Notes: generated by a model from the letters alone, not told the origin. Shown: positions 1 through 8,701, counted from the stretch's first letter. The stretch: DNA of 64,000 nt from an uncultured Lachnospiraceae bacterium (GCA_910577785.1 CAJTNT010000021.1:8286-72285), one strand, 5' to 3'. Program-made: numbers and translations.

Positions 1-1417
1 TGCTGAATTCTCACAGGAAAAGCTGGATGTAATTGTCGAAGGGATGCTGGATGCAGTGACTGCGCATTTGGAAGAATTAGCCATGTGTTCCCATGAGGAG
101 ACTGGTTATGGGAATGTAGAAGATAAAATTGCAAAGAATTATTTTGTATGTGAATCTGTAAGGCAGCAGCTCCGCCATATGAAATGCGTCGGCTTTATAG
201 AAGAAGATGCAGATGCATTTATGATGAAAGTAGGGGTGCCGTTGGGAGTAATAGCGGCGTTGGTTCCCTCTACAAACCCAGTATCTACCACAATTTTCAG
301 CGCGGTGATTGCAATAAAGGCGGGCAATGCCATTATTTTTTCTCCCCATCCCAGAGCAAAAAAGACGATTAGCAGAACGCTTGATATTTTGATAAAAGCT
401 GCCCGTGGACACGGTATGCCTGAACATGGGATTTCATATCTCCATGCCGTGGATAGAGAGGGAAGCAATACCCTGATTGGGCATCCGGAAGTAAATTTGA
501 TCCTAAATACTGGGGTTCCATCCTTTCTGGATGAAGCGAACCGTTCGGGAAAGCCATTGATTTACGGCGGAAGCGGAAACGGGCCGGCATTTATTGAGAG
601 GACTGCCAATGTGAAACAGGCAGTCAGAGACATTATAGCAAGCAAGACCTTTGATTATGGAATGGTATCCGCTGCAGAACAGTCCATTGTAGTAGAGCGG
701 TGCATTGAGCCGGAAGTCCGAAGGGAACTGCATGCCCAGGGGGCATATTTTATGACAGAGGAAGAGTCCATCCGGCTGGGGGCGTTGCTGTATAAAACGG
801 ACGGAAGCATAAATGCGGAATTCGTCGGGATCTCTGCAGGGCGCTTGGCTTCAAGGGCTGGTTTTTCCGTAGATTCCCATGTGAAGGTGCTGGTCGCGGA
901 GGGCAAATATGCATTGAGTGATAATCCCTATAATAAAGAGAAGCTTTGCCCTGTGCTCGCTTACTACATAGAAGATGACTGGAGGGATGCCTGCGAAAAA
1001 TGTATTGAGCTTTTGTTTAGCAAAAATGGAGGCCATACGTTGGTAATCCATTCCATGGACGATTATGTAATCCGGCAGTTTGCTTTGAAAAAACCGGTGG
1101 CCAGAGTGTTGGTCAATACCCCGGCAACACTTGGGGGTATGGGGGCGACCACGAACCTGTTTCCCTCCATGGTGCTCGGAAACGGTGTGGCAGGACAGGG
1201 GATTACATCAGACAATGTATCGCCAATGAATCTTGTGTATATACGCACGGTTGGAGCAGGCATACGTGACAATGCCTGTATCAGAAGGCATTGTAGTGAA
1301 AAATTGGCAGAAATTAAGGAAAAACGCAGGGCAGAGCATGAAGAAGGGCTGCGTATGGTTCAACGTCTGTTGAATGAGGCGCTTTCTTCCATGCCAGAAC
1401 ATAAAAATAAAAAATAA
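1..1417 (+). CDS. CoA-acylating aldehyde dehydrogenase homologue, catalytic Cys replaced (5' end outside window)
   Basis: This is an EutE/PduP-type aldehyde dehydrogenase; the frame is open back to base 2, so the N-terminus lies outside the window. Numbering from the ATG at 44, the family is recognised by VPSTNP, IIFSPHP and the block IIASKTFD. In the intact paralogue at 9319 that block continues NGTICASEQ with the thiolate Cys. Here it reads YGMVSAAEQ, with Ser (codon 668-670) in the Cys position. The usual chemistry needs that Cys to form the thioester, so this copy is probably inactive, structural, or altered in specificity. It lacks the C-terminal Cys-rich linker and targeting-like helix of the paralogue. 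The stop lies 19 bp before cutC. A two-dehydrogenase layout, one upstream of cutC, is usual for choline loci. Family assignment is sure; function is not. Confidence 0.88.
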   Translation, partial: AEFSQEKLDVIVEGMLDAVTAHLEELAMCSHEETGYGNVEDKIAKNYFVCESVRQQLRHMKCVGFIEEDADAFMMKVGVPLGVIAALVPSTNPVSTTIFSAVIAIKAGNAIIFSPHPRAKKTISRTLDILIKAARGHGMPEHGISYLHAVDREGSNTLIGHPEVNLILNTGVPSFLDEANRSGKPLIYGGSGNGPAFIERTANVKQAVRDIIASKTFDYGMVSAAEQSIVVERCIEPEVRRELHAQGAYFMTEEESIRLGALLYKTDGSINAEFVGISAGRLASRAGFSVDSHVKVLVAEGKYALSDNPYNKEKLCPVLAYYIEDDWRDACEKCIELLFSKNGGHTLVIHSMDDYVIRQFALKKPVARVLVNTPATLGGMGATTNLFPSMVLGNGVAGQGITSDNVSPMNLVYIRTVGAGIRDNACIRRHCSEKLAEIKEKRRAEHEEGLRMVQRLLNEALSSMPEHKNKK

Positions 1418-1436
1418 AGAAAGTGAGGTATATGAA

Positions 1437-4007
1437 TTGGATATTCGTGAATTTTCTACAAAACTCGCAGAAGCAACCAGGAACATGAAACCAGAAGAAC
1501 GTGAAGCAATCCAAAAGATGTTCCAAGGGGTAAGTGACCAGATCACAAAAACAGGCTCGGCCGCACCATCCAGTACAACGGGATGCTGCGGCGGATTTGC
1601 AGGGGCAGCCAGCCATGGGACAGCTATTCCAGACGGGCCGACGGAACGTATCTTGGCTTTGAAGAGGCAGTATATGAAATGGAAGCCATCCATTACGCTG
1701 CACCGTGCAAAGGCAATTACAAAGATTTATAAAGAAAACCCGGGGATGCCGAAGATCCTGCTTCGCGGAAAGAGTTTCCGGTATTGCTGTGAGACGGCTC
1801 CGCTCGTAATCCAGGAAAATGAGCTAATTGTCGGAAATCCGACAGGGGCGCCGAGGGCTGGCGCGTTTGCCCCGGATCTTGCATGGAGATGGATGAGGGA
1901 TGAATTGGATACTATTGCAACCCGTGACCAGGATCCCTTTATCATATCAGAAGAAGATAAGAAATATATGACAGACGTACTGTTCCCATTCTGGGAAGGG
2001 AAATCGGTAGATGAATACTGCGAGGATCAGTACCGTGAATGCGGCGGCTGGGAATTGTCTGGTGAGTCCTTTGTATCCGACTGTTCCTATCATGCGGTAA
2101 ACGGCGGCGGCGATTCCAATCCTGGTTATGATGTGATCACCATGAAAAAAGGCATGATCGATATCCAGAATGAAGCCCGGGAAGCATTGAATCACTTAAG
2201 TTACGCAAACCCAGAGGATATTGACAAGATCTATTTTTACAAATCCGTGATTGACACCACGGAAGGCGTAATGATTTATGCACAGCGGCTTTCTGATTAT
2301 GCCCGCCAGTTAGCTGCAAAGGAAGCAAATCCACAGCGCAGAGCGGAGCTGGAAAAGATTGCGGAGATCAATGCAAAGGTTCCGAAGTATAAGCCAGAGA
2401 CATTCTGGGAGGCAATCCAAGCTGTATGGACGATTGAGTCCTTGCTCCCGGTAGAAGAAAACCAGACAGGCATGTCTATTGGGCGGGTGGACCAGTATAT
2501 GTATCCGTTCTATCGGGCAGATATTGACGCTGGCCGTATGAATGATTATGAGGCGTTTGAGCTGGCAAGCTGTATGCTGATTAAGATGTCCGAGATGATG
2601 TGGGTAACATCTGAGGCCGCATCTAAGTTTTTTGCTGGATACCAGCCGTTTGTAAATATGTGTGTTGGCGGATGTACACGGTCTGGCGCAGATGCGACGA
2701 ATGACCTGACATACCTGCTGATGGATGCTGTAAGGCATACCAAGATTTATCAGCCGTCGCTGGCTTGCCGCATCCATAATAAATCCCCAGAGAGATATTT
2801 GCGTAAGATTGTAGATGTTGTCCGTGCAGGCATGGGATTCCCAGCTTGCCACTTTGATGACACACATATTAAGATGATGCTGGCAAAGGGCGTGTCTGTA
2901 GAGGATGCCAGGGATTACTGCCTCATGGGCTGTGTAGAGCCGCAGAAAGCAGGGCGTTTGTATCAGTGGACGTCTACCTCTTATACACAGTGGCCGATTG
3001 CGATCGAACTTACGCTGAACCATGGTGTGCCGCTCTGGTATGGGAAACAGGTAACGCCGGATGAGGGGGCGCTTTCTAAATACCAGACCTTCGAGCAGTT
3101 TGACCGTGCTGTAAAGAATCAGATTGACTATATCACAAAATGGACGGATGTTATGACTGTGATTTCCCAGAGAGTGCATAAGGAGCTTGCGCCAAAGCCG
3201 TTGATGTCTATTATGTATGAAGGATGTATGGAAAAGGGATATGGCGTAGAATCTGGCGGCGCAATGTACAATTACGGGCCGGGCGTTGTATGGTCAGGGC
3301 TTGCTACTTATGCAGATTCCATGGCGGCAATCAAGAAACTCGTATTCGATGATAAAAAGTATACATTGGAGCAGCTGAATCAGGCATTGCTTGCTGATTT
3401 CGAAGGCTATGAACAGATTAGGAGAGACTGCCTGGACGCTCCAAAGTATGGAAATGATGATGATTATGCAGATAATATCTGTTCGGATATTATTCAGTAC
3501 ACAGAGCATGAGCACAGGAAATACAAAACGCTGTTCTCTCATCTGAGCCATGGCACGCTGTCAATCTCCAACAATACGCCGTTTGGCATGATGACAGGCG
3601 CGTCTGCAAACGGGAGAAAAGCGTGGATGCCGTTGTCTGATGGTATCAGCCCTACGCAAGGCGCAGATTACAAGGGGCCGACAGCGATCATTAAGTCAGT
3701 GTCCAAGATGGCGAACGACAATATGAACATAGGCTTGGTACATAACTTTAAGCTGATGCCAGGGCTTCTTGATACCCCAGAAGGAGAGCAGGGCCTGATT
3801 ACGCTGCTTCGCACGGCAAGTATGTATGGCAATGGCGAGATGCAGTTTAACTATGTTGACAACCAGTCCATGCTGGATGCGCAGAAAGACCCAGACAGCC
3901 ACAGGGACCTGGTAGTGCGTGTTGCTGGATACAGTGCATTCTTTACGGAGCTGTGCAAGGATGTCCAGGATGAAATTATTAGCAGGACCATGCTGACAAA
4001 ACTTTAA
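1437..4007 (+). CDS. cutC: Choline trimethylamine-lyase (glycyl radical enzyme)
   Basis: CutC cleaves choline to trimethylamine and acetaldehyde by glycyl radical chemistry inside the microcompartment. I chose the TTG at 1437 because gtgagg lies 8 nt upstream and the resulting start (MDIREFSTKLAEAT) resembles known short CutC proteins; this gives 856 residues. Against my memory of the Desulfovibrio enzyme all key residues are kept with a constant +10 offset: Asp226 in GGGDSNPGYD, Phe405 in AGYQPF, Cys499 and Glu501 in GCVEPQ, Thr512 and Tyr516 in WTSTSY, and the radical Gly831 in RVAGYSAFF. Conservation of the choline pocket separates it from glycerol, propanediol and pyruvate-formate members. 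It lacks the long N-terminal extension of the enterobacterial (GRM2) form. An unusual Cys50-Cys51 pair lies in a Gly/Ala/Ser-rich linker at about 43-65. The activase gene follows at 30 bp. Confidence 0.96.
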   Translation: MDIREFSTKLAEATRNMKPEEREAIQKMFQGVSDQITKTGSAAPSSTTGCCGGFAGAASHGTAIPDGPTERILALKRQYMKWKPSITLHRAKAITKIYKENPGMPKILLRGKSFRYCCETAPLVIQENELIVGNPTGAPRAGAFAPDLAWRWMRDELDTIATRDQDPFIISEEDKKYMTDVLFPFWEGKSVDEYCEDQYRECGGWELSGESFVSDCSYHAVNGGGDSNPGYDVITMKKGMIDIQNEAREALNHLSYANPEDIDKIYFYKSVIDTTEGVMIYAQRLSDYARQLAAKEANPQRRAELEKIAEINAKVPKYKPETFWEAIQAVWTIESLLPVEENQTGMSIGRVDQYMYPFYRADIDAGRMNDYEAFELASCMLIKMSEMMWVTSEAASKFFAGYQPFVNMCVGGCTRSGADATNDLTYLLMDAVRHTKIYQPSLACRIHNKSPERYLRKIVDVVRAGMGFPACHFDDTHIKMMLAKGVSVEDARDYCLMGCVEPQKAGRLYQWTSTSYTQWPIAIELTLNHGVPLWYGKQVTPDEGALSKYQTFEQFDRAVKNQIDYITKWTDVMTVISQRVHKELAPKPLMSIMYEGCMEKGYGVESGGAMYNYGPGVVWSGLATYADSMAAIKKLVFDDKKYTLEQLNQALLADFEGYEQIRRDCLDAPKYGNDDDYADNICSDIIQYTEHEHRKYKTLFSHLSHGTLSISNNTPFGMMTGASANGRKAWMPLSDGISPTQGADYKGPTAIIKSVSKMANDNMNIGLVHNFKLMPGLLDTPEGEQGLITLLRTASMYGNGEMQFNYVDNQSMLDAQKDPDSHRDLVVRVAGYSAFFTELCKDVQDEIISRTMLTKL

Positions 4008-4036
4008 GGGATGGCGCATGATGAAGGAGTTTACTT

Positions 4037-4990
4037 ATGGGTGAAGTGCAGAATGAAAACATTGAGCGGAAGGCAGTGATATTCAATGTACAGAAGTATA
4101 ACACATTTGATGGCCCCGGCGTCAGGACTCTGATTTTTTTTCAAGGATGCCCGCTCAGATGTAAATGGTGTGCGAATCCAGAGGGACTCGAACGGAAATT
4201 CAGGGTGATGTTCAAAAGCGATGTATGCGTGGACTGTGGAAGATGTGTTTCAGTGTGTCCGAAGGGGATCCATAAGATATCGGCTAGCACCGGCGAGCAT
4301 TGGATTGACCGCAACAGGCAGTGTATTGGATGCCGGGCGTGTGAATCGGCCTGCCTGGTTAGGGCGCTGAGCATTATCGGGGAAGAAAAGACCATATCTG
4401 AGCTCCTGGATATCGTAATGGAAGACAAAGACTTTTATATGATGTCAGGCGGAGGCGTCACCCTTGGCGGAGGCGAGGTGACGGGCCAGCCAGAGGCAGC
4501 TGCCAGCTTGCTGGACGCCTGTAAAAGAAATGGAATAGGGACTGCGATTGAAACCTGCGGTTATGTAAAGCCGGAAAGTTTGAAGATGATGGCTCCTTTT
4601 GTGGATCTTTTCCTGTTTGACCTCAAGCATATTGATTCACAACGGCATTACGAGTGGACCGGCGTTAGGAATGAACTGATTATTGAAAATGTGAAGTGGC
4701 TGCTGGGGAACAATAAAAACGTTAAAATTAGGATGCCGCTGTTAAAGGGAGTCAATGACAGGCGGGAAGATATTGAAGGGATTGTAAAATTGCTGGCTCC
4801 ATATCAGGATTACGATAATTTCAAAGGGATTGACCTGCTGCCATACCATAAGATGGGAGTGAACAAATACAAACAGCTGGGAATGGAATACCAGATAGAA
4901 GGCGATCCGTCCCTTTCAGCAGAAGATTTGGATCGGATTGAAAAATGGATTAGCGAATATGCTCTTCCAGTAGCGGTAATCCGGCACTGA
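4037..4990 (+). CDS. cutD: Choline TMA-lyase activating enzyme (radical SAM)
   Basis: This is the glycyl radical enzyme activase, which uses S-adenosylmethionine and a [4Fe-4S] cluster to abstract hydrogen from the CutC glycine. The radical SAM motif is Cys38-x3-Cys42-x2-Cys45 in GCPLRCKWC. A ferredoxin-like insert carries two further cluster motifs, CVDCGRCVSVC and CIGCRACESAC, as in other activases of this subfamily. GGGVTLGGGE is the SAM-contact motif of the family. The length of 317 residues is normal. The ATG at 4037 has aaggag at good spacing. The position directly after cutC assigns its partner. It needs a low-potential electron donor, which is not encoded in the visible part unless PduS serves. 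Confidence 0.96.
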   Translation: MGEVQNENIERKAVIFNVQKYNTFDGPGVRTLIFFQGCPLRCKWCANPEGLERKFRVMFKSDVCVDCGRCVSVCPKGIHKISASTGEHWIDRNRQCIGCRACESACLVRALSIIGEEKTISELLDIVMEDKDFYMMSGGGVTLGGGEVTGQPEAAASLLDACKRNGIGTAIETCGYVKPESLKMMAPFVDLFLFDLKHIDSQRHYEWTGVRNELIIENVKWLLGNNKNVKIRMPLLKGVNDRREDIEGIVKLLAPYQDYDNFKGIDLLPYHKMGVNKYKQLGMEYQIEGDPSLSAEDLDRIEKWISEYALPVAVIRH

Positions 4991-5003
4991 GGGAGTGATA
5001 AGA

Positions 5004-5363
5004 ATGGAATTATTTGATGGCAGCCGTGATGGGATTAGCCGTATTATAGAAGAATCTGTGCCAGGAAAGCAGGTGACAATTGCACATGTGATTGCATCGC
5101 CCATGTATGATATCTATGAAAGGCTGGGCATCGATGAGGCTGGAGCCATTGGAATCCTTACGCTATCCCCTTATGAGACGGCTATTATCGCGGCAGATAT
5201 AGCAACAAAAGCTGCGAGTGTCCAGATTGGTTTCCTGGATCGTTTTACAGGTTCGGTAGTTATCAGCGGCGACGTCCAGAGCGTCGAGACAGCCCTTGGG
5301 GCAGTTACGGATACCTTACAGAAGATGCTGGGGTTTGCTGTGGTGCCGATTACCAGGACATAG
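5004..5363 (+). CDS. eutS: Microcompartment shell protein, circularly permuted hexamer (EutS/PduU family)
   Basis: This 119-residue shell protein belongs to the permuted BMC-H family. The pattern GKQVTIAHVIASP, then AGAIGILTLSPYETA, then IGFLDRFTGSVVI closely follows EutS. Such proteins form hexamers with a small beta-barrel capping the pore and are minor shell components. I prefer ATG 5004, with gggag 8 nt upstream; a GTG at 4995 sits inside that ribosome site and would add three residues. It begins 13 bp after cutD and is clearly in the same operon. Confidence 0.92.
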   Translation: MELFDGSRDGISRIIEESVPGKQVTIAHVIASPMYDIYERLGIDEAGAIGILTLSPYETAIIAADIATKAASVQIGFLDRFTGSVVISGDVQSVETALGAVTDTLQKMLGFAVVPITRT

Positions 5364-5395
5364 TCGGAAGGGTTTTGCAGAGAAAGGAAGCGGAT

Positions 5396-5875
5396 GTGGG
5401 AAGGCGGATTATGATGATAGGACCTACGGGGAGCGGGAAGACAACGCTTTGCCATGCAATCAATGAGTGCGATGGGCTGCCGCGGAAAACACAGGATATG
5501 ATTTTTGGAAAGTATACCATCGATGTGCCTGGCTCCTATCTGGACAATCCATGGATGTATAAGCATTTGATATCGGCTGCGCAGAACTATGCATCTCAAA
5601 TTGTAATGCTGGTGGATGCAACTGGCATGAAGGAGGTGTATTCCCCTGGATTCGCAAAAGTCTTCAACTGTCCGGTGACAGGGGTGGTCACAAAATGCGG
5701 ACAGGAAGGAATAAATATACAAAAGTGTGAAGAACAGCTAAAAAAAATCGGGATAGGTAAGCCATGGTTTTATATCAGCAGTCATGATGATGAGGTAGGA
5801 ATAGAGGAGCTTAAAAATTATCTGTTCAGCCTGGCATTGGATGGAGGAGAGAATGAAATTTATAACAGAATATGA
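5396..5875 (+). CDS. eutP: EutP/PduV-like small GTPase or P-loop accessory protein
   Basis: The P-loop GPTGSGKTT lies at the N-terminus, followed by a switch-like DVPGSY and the PWFYISSHDD segment typical of EutP. The guanine-specificity motif is weak, TKCG where NKxD is normal, so nucleotide preference is uncertain. EutP/PduV proteins associate with microcompartments; roles in localisation and, for some EutP, acetate kinase activity have been reported. The start is ambiguous. GTG 5396 has aaggaag about 6 nt upstream and gives MGRRIMMIGPTG, close to the family length; a TTG at 5377's codon (5375) and ATG 5411 or 5414 are alternatives. The 3' end overlaps the next gene by 23 bp. Confidence 0.85.
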   Translation: MGRRIMMIGPTGSGKTTLCHAINECDGLPRKTQDMIFGKYTIDVPGSYLDNPWMYKHLISAAQNYASQIVMLVDATGMKEVYSPGFAKVFNCPVTGVVTKCGQEGINIQKCEEQLKKIGIGKPWFYISSHDDEVGIEELKNYLFSLALDGGENEIYNRI

Positions 5876-6578
5876 CCTTCGTGCCCAATTCAATGAACAG
5901 CCTTTTGCAGACTATCAAATTGAAGAAAATACCCGCCTGACCCCAGGGGCAAGACAATTCCTATCGGATCGGGGCATCAACCTTTTTGAGGATGGGACAA
6001 AGATGCGGTTCGGCGTGCCGGCTGGGAATCCAAAGGTACAGGAAACGAACCGGAACCCGGCGCCGGCAGCCGACGTGGCTCTGGAGGCGGCGGATGCAAA
6101 GGGAAATTCGTTGGCAATTGCAAAGCTGCTGAGCAAGATGGAAATTCTGGAAGCGGAATTCCTTGTCCTAATCAGCCAGATTATCGAAGAAGATATTGAA
6201 ATCGCCGGGCAGATGTCAAAGTTGGGGCATGAGTTCGGAAGGATAAAAATGTTTTTTACAGATGAGCCAGCGGATTTAGCTGTCTGCTTTGAGGGGTGTA
6301 CAGGGATGGATGGGAAAAACGGCGGCAAGGATTTGGGAAATTGTTTTGAGATTTCGGATTTCCATATTCAGTCGGCCAATGGAAAGATGCTTGTCCAAAT
6401 GAATGCCCTGCGGGCAAAAATCAGGGCCATCCGGATCCCTATTGCGGAGGCATTAAGCGGGCCTAAGGATGAAAATCGTCTGATTACAGTGACAGAAGCG
6501 ATCAATCGGGTTATTAATAGATTGACGCAAATGATATGTATGGCAGCGGGGGTGAAAGAATGCAGACGGACACAATAG
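5853..6578 (+). CDS. EutT-like protein (cobalamin adenosyltransferase family), metal-site cysteines not seen
   Basis: The N-terminus, MKFITEYDLRAQ then RLTPGARQFLSDRGI, matches the start of EutT, the ethanolamine-pathway ATP:corrinoid adenosyltransferase, and the C-terminal helix with MNALRAKIR matches too. The Cys-rich metal site of enterobacterial EutT (the CC-x2-C motif) is not present in the linker at about 50-80, which is Ala/Pro-rich. Choline lyase needs no B12, so this member may have another role, such as assembly or nucleotide binding. ATG 5853 is chosen because it gives the EutT-like N-terminus, with ggagga just upstream; an upstream ATG at 5841 overlaps that site. It overlaps eutP by 23 bp and eutJ by 19 bp, so translation is probably coupled. 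Length is 241 residues. Confidence 0.75.
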   Translation: MKFITEYDLRAQFNEQPFADYQIEENTRLTPGARQFLSDRGINLFEDGTKMRFGVPAGNPKVQETNRNPAPAADVALEAADAKGNSLAIAKLLSKMEILEAEFLVLISQIIEEDIEIAGQMSKLGHEFGRIKMFFTDEPADLAVCFEGCTGMDGKNGGKDLGNCFEISDFHIQSANGKMLVQMNALRAKIRAIRIPIAEALSGPKDENRLITVTEAINRVINRLTQMICMAAGVKECRRTQ

Positions 6579-7405
6579 ATTTCCAATTTTGTGAAGAACT
6601 TGTGCAAAAATTTAAACAGGTGGTAAAACACCCAATCCGTTCAGAAAGCCCCGTTTATTATGTGGGCGTAGATTTAGGGACCGCATGTGTGGTAACTGTG
6701 GTTCTGGATGAGGACCGCCAGCCTGTCGCAGGGGCTTATGAGTATGCAGATGTGGTGAAGGACGGTATGGTTGTGGATTACATTGGGGCAGTAGATATTG
6801 TCCGCCGGATGAAAGCGGAACTGGAGGAAAAGCTTGGCGTGGAAGAGCTGCTTTATGCGGCGGCCGCAATTCCGCCAGGGACAGACACTTTGGATGGAGG
6901 GGCGGTCAAAAATGTAGTGGAGGCAGCAGGATATACGATCACAGCGCTGGAAGATGAATCCACTGCCGCCAACGAAGTCCTCCGCATACAGAACGGGGCA
7001 GTGGTAGATATTGGCGGCGGAACCACAGGGATATCTATTTTCAGAGATGGGAAAGTGGTATATGTGGCAGATGAGCCTACGGGAGGGACACACTTTTCCC
7101 TGGTGCTGTCTGGCGCATATCGGAAGAGTTTTGAGGAAGCGGAACTTTTCAAAAGAGATCCAGCAAACCATAAAGAGATACTGCCTGTGCTGAAACCGGT
7201 GATTGAAAAAGTATCTATGATTATCAGCCAGCATATTGCGGGTTATCAGGTTGACAGCATTTCATTGGTTGGCGGTACCTGCTGCTTGGCAGGGATCGAA
7301 GATATCATTGAGAAAAAAACGGGGGTACCGACCTATAAGCCGGCAGATCCCATGTTTGTGACGCCACTGGGAATTGCCTATAGCTGCACTGCAGAAGAGA
7401 GATAG
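6560..7405 (+). CDS. eutJ: EutJ-like actin/Hsp70-fold ATPase
   Basis: This 281-residue protein has the sugar-kinase/Hsp70/actin ATPase fold. The phosphate-1 motif is GVDLGTACVV, phosphate-2 is VVDIGGGTTGIS, and the adenosine motif is LVGGTCCLAG. EutJ proteins are thought to be chaperones for microcompartment enzymes; the exact client is unknown. ATG 6560 has gggggtga upstream and lies inside the end of the EutT-like gene, whereas the longer frame back to 6536 has no better ribosome site. The product is expected to be cytoplasmic. In a glycyl radical locus it might help CutC folding, which is inference. Confidence 0.9.
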   Translation: MQTDTIDFQFCEELVQKFKQVVKHPIRSESPVYYVGVDLGTACVVTVVLDEDRQPVAGAYEYADVVKDGMVVDYIGAVDIVRRMKAELEEKLGVEELLYAAAAIPPGTDTLDGGAVKNVVEAAGYTITALEDESTAANEVLRIQNGAVVDIGGGTTGISIFRDGKVVYVADEPTGGTHFSLVLSGAYRKSFEEAELFKRDPANHKEILPVLKPVIEKVSMIISQHIAGYQVDSISLVGGTCCLAGIEDIIEKKTGVPTYKPADPMFVTPLGIAYSCTAEER

Positions 7406-7419
7406 GATGGTGGGGAACT

Positions 7420-7740
7420 ATGGATTTTCGGATCATTAAATCTCCCACGCAGGGAACATTGGACATTCTGGAGCGGAGGAAAAGTTCCGGCAGCAGGCAA
7501 AAGCTGGAGCATGTGGATGCGGTCGGGCTTGTACAGGGGAAATTGATAGAGATGATTGTGGCAGCTGATATTGCTGAAAAGGCAGTGGGCGTTACGGTCG
7601 AGGACATCAGAGGAAGCTGCCCTCAGAATATGATATTGCTGGCGATATTTGGAGACACTTCTTCGGTAGAGTCTGCGATTGAGAAGATCAAGGAGAGCAT
7701 GGCAAAGGTGAGGAAGAATGATAACAGCAAAATTGATTGA
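7420..7740 (+). CDS. Divergent microcompartment shell protein, probably permuted BMC-H
   Basis: This 106-residue product carries a BMC-fold core (VDAVGLVQGKLIEMIVAADIA, then MILLAIFGDTSSVESAI). Its N-terminal strand FRIIKSPTQGTLDIL occupies the position that precedes the core in EutS/PduU proteins. The order therefore suggests a second permuted hexamer protein, much diverged from the one at 5004. It starts 14 bp after eutJ with ggtgggga upstream, and its 3' end overlaps the pentamer gene by 23 bp. The loop GSCPQN near the expected pore differs from the usual Gly-rich pore loop, so permeability could be unusual. Confidence 0.72.
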   Translation: MDFRIIKSPTQGTLDILERRKSSGSRQKLEHVDAVGLVQGKLIEMIVAADIAEKAVGVTVEDIRGSCPQNMILLAIFGDTSSVESAIEKIKESMAKVRKNDNSKID

Positions 7741-7984
7741 TAACATCTGGGCAACTAGGAAATCCGAACTCTTAAACGGTTATAAGCTGATGGTCGTTGA
7801 GGTAATAGGCGGGGCAGACGCCGGAAAGAGGCTGGTGGCCGTGGATGTGATTAGCGCGGGGATTGGCGACCGGGTGCTTGTGACCCTGGGGTCTTCTGCA
7901 CGCAAAATGTTTGAAGATGATAATATTCCGGTTGATGCAGCAATCATCGGGATTATTGACGAAGATTGCTGTTTTGAAGAATAG
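7718..7984 (+). CDS. eutN: Microcompartment vertex pentamer (EutN/CcmL family)
   Basis: This 88-residue BMC-P protein caps the vertices of the polyhedral shell. It is recognised by the OB-fold pattern: MITAKLIDNIWATRK at the N-terminus, LMVVEVI, then DVISAGIGDRVLVTLGSSAR, then VDAAIIGIID. It starts inside the preceding gene (ATG 7718, 23-bp overlap), so translation is probably coupled. It is the only pentamer gene in the visible locus, as expected for a component needed in low copy. Confidence 0.93.
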   Translation: MITAKLIDNIWATRKSELLNGYKLMVVEVIGGADAGKRLVAVDVISAGIGDRVLVTLGSSARKMFEDDNIPVDAAIIGIIDEDCCFEE

Positions 7985-8005
7985 GGCAGGAGGTGAAAGA
8001 GAAAG

Positions 8006-8683
8006 GTGAAGAAACTAATTGATGTAGCTGCAGTAAATGCAATGAAGGGGGAAGGCAAGAGCATCATTTATATTGATAGGGATACGCTGGTTACGCCGGC
8101 AGCAAGAGATGCAATTGATACAAACGGCATGACGATAAAGGAAGGCTGCGATCCGGCTCCAGAGACGACAATGTCTGCTTCCTGCTGCCAGGATCAGGGG
8201 GCTGTGCAAGAAGGCAAGAGCCCCAAAAATGAAGTAAGCGCAGATTTGATTTTCCATGTACTGTCACGTTTGCAGGAGAGCGGGCTTTTAAAAGGTATGT
8301 TAGACGCCTGTGTATCAGGCAGCAAGCCATATGATGCGGAATACGATCCGGCAGGTTTTAAGCTCATACGCGGCGACAGCATTAGGACCGAGGTTTTGGA
8401 TACGGGCATTCCCGCCCAGGCAGGAAAGGTCCACTATAAGGAAATTATAGGGGCTGATGATAAATCTTCGATAGCAGCAGGCATTATTACGATTGATGAT
8501 GTTGAATTTGGCTGGGAAACGGAGTGCCAGGAAATATATTATATTGTGAGCGGCTGCATTACAGTCACGATTGATGGGAAAGTATATGAAGCAAGGACGG
8601 GCGATGCATTCTTTATTAAGAAGGGCGTCCAGTGTTCGTTTGGCGCAAAAGGGCTTGGAAAGGCATTTTATGCAACATACTAA
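8006..8683 (+). CDS. eutQ: EutQ-like cupin protein, probable acetate kinase
   Basis: The C-terminal half (about 105-225) is a cupin: EIYYIVSGCITVTIDG followed by ARTGDAFFIKKG. The N-terminus, MKKLIDVAAVNA then TLVTPAARDAI, matches the EutQ lead segment. Some EutQ proteins have acetate kinase activity, which here would convert PduL-made acetyl phosphate to acetate and ATP. GTG 8006 is preceded by aggaggtga. The linker contains Cys60-Cys61, echoing Cys pairs in CutC and the active aldehyde dehydrogenase. It follows eutN by 21 bp and precedes an extended shell protein by 18 bp. Confidence 0.88.
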   Translation: MKKLIDVAAVNAMKGEGKSIIYIDRDTLVTPAARDAIDTNGMTIKEGCDPAPETTMSASCCQDQGAVQEGKSPKNEVSADLIFHVLSRLQESGLLKGMLDACVSGSKPYDAEYDPAGFKLIRGDSIRTEVLDTGIPAQAGKVHYKEIIGADDKSSIAAGIITIDDVEFGWETECQEIYYIVSGCITVTIDGKVYEARTGDAFFIKKGVQCSFGAKGLGKAFYATY

Positions 8684-8701
8684 TCAACGAGGAGGACGAA
8701 T

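Noticed and set aside
2310..3179. Long open frame on the minus strand opposite cutC
   Set aside because: It lies entirely inside cutC, has no ribosome site, and its product shows no family pattern. It is a composition shadow of the coding strand.
8006..8060. NAMKGE in the EutQ N-terminus shared with the aldehyde dehydrogenase C-terminus as a common targeting peptide
   Set aside because: The EutQ segment aligns with the normal EutQ N-terminal fold, so the six-residue match is more likely chance than a shared signal.
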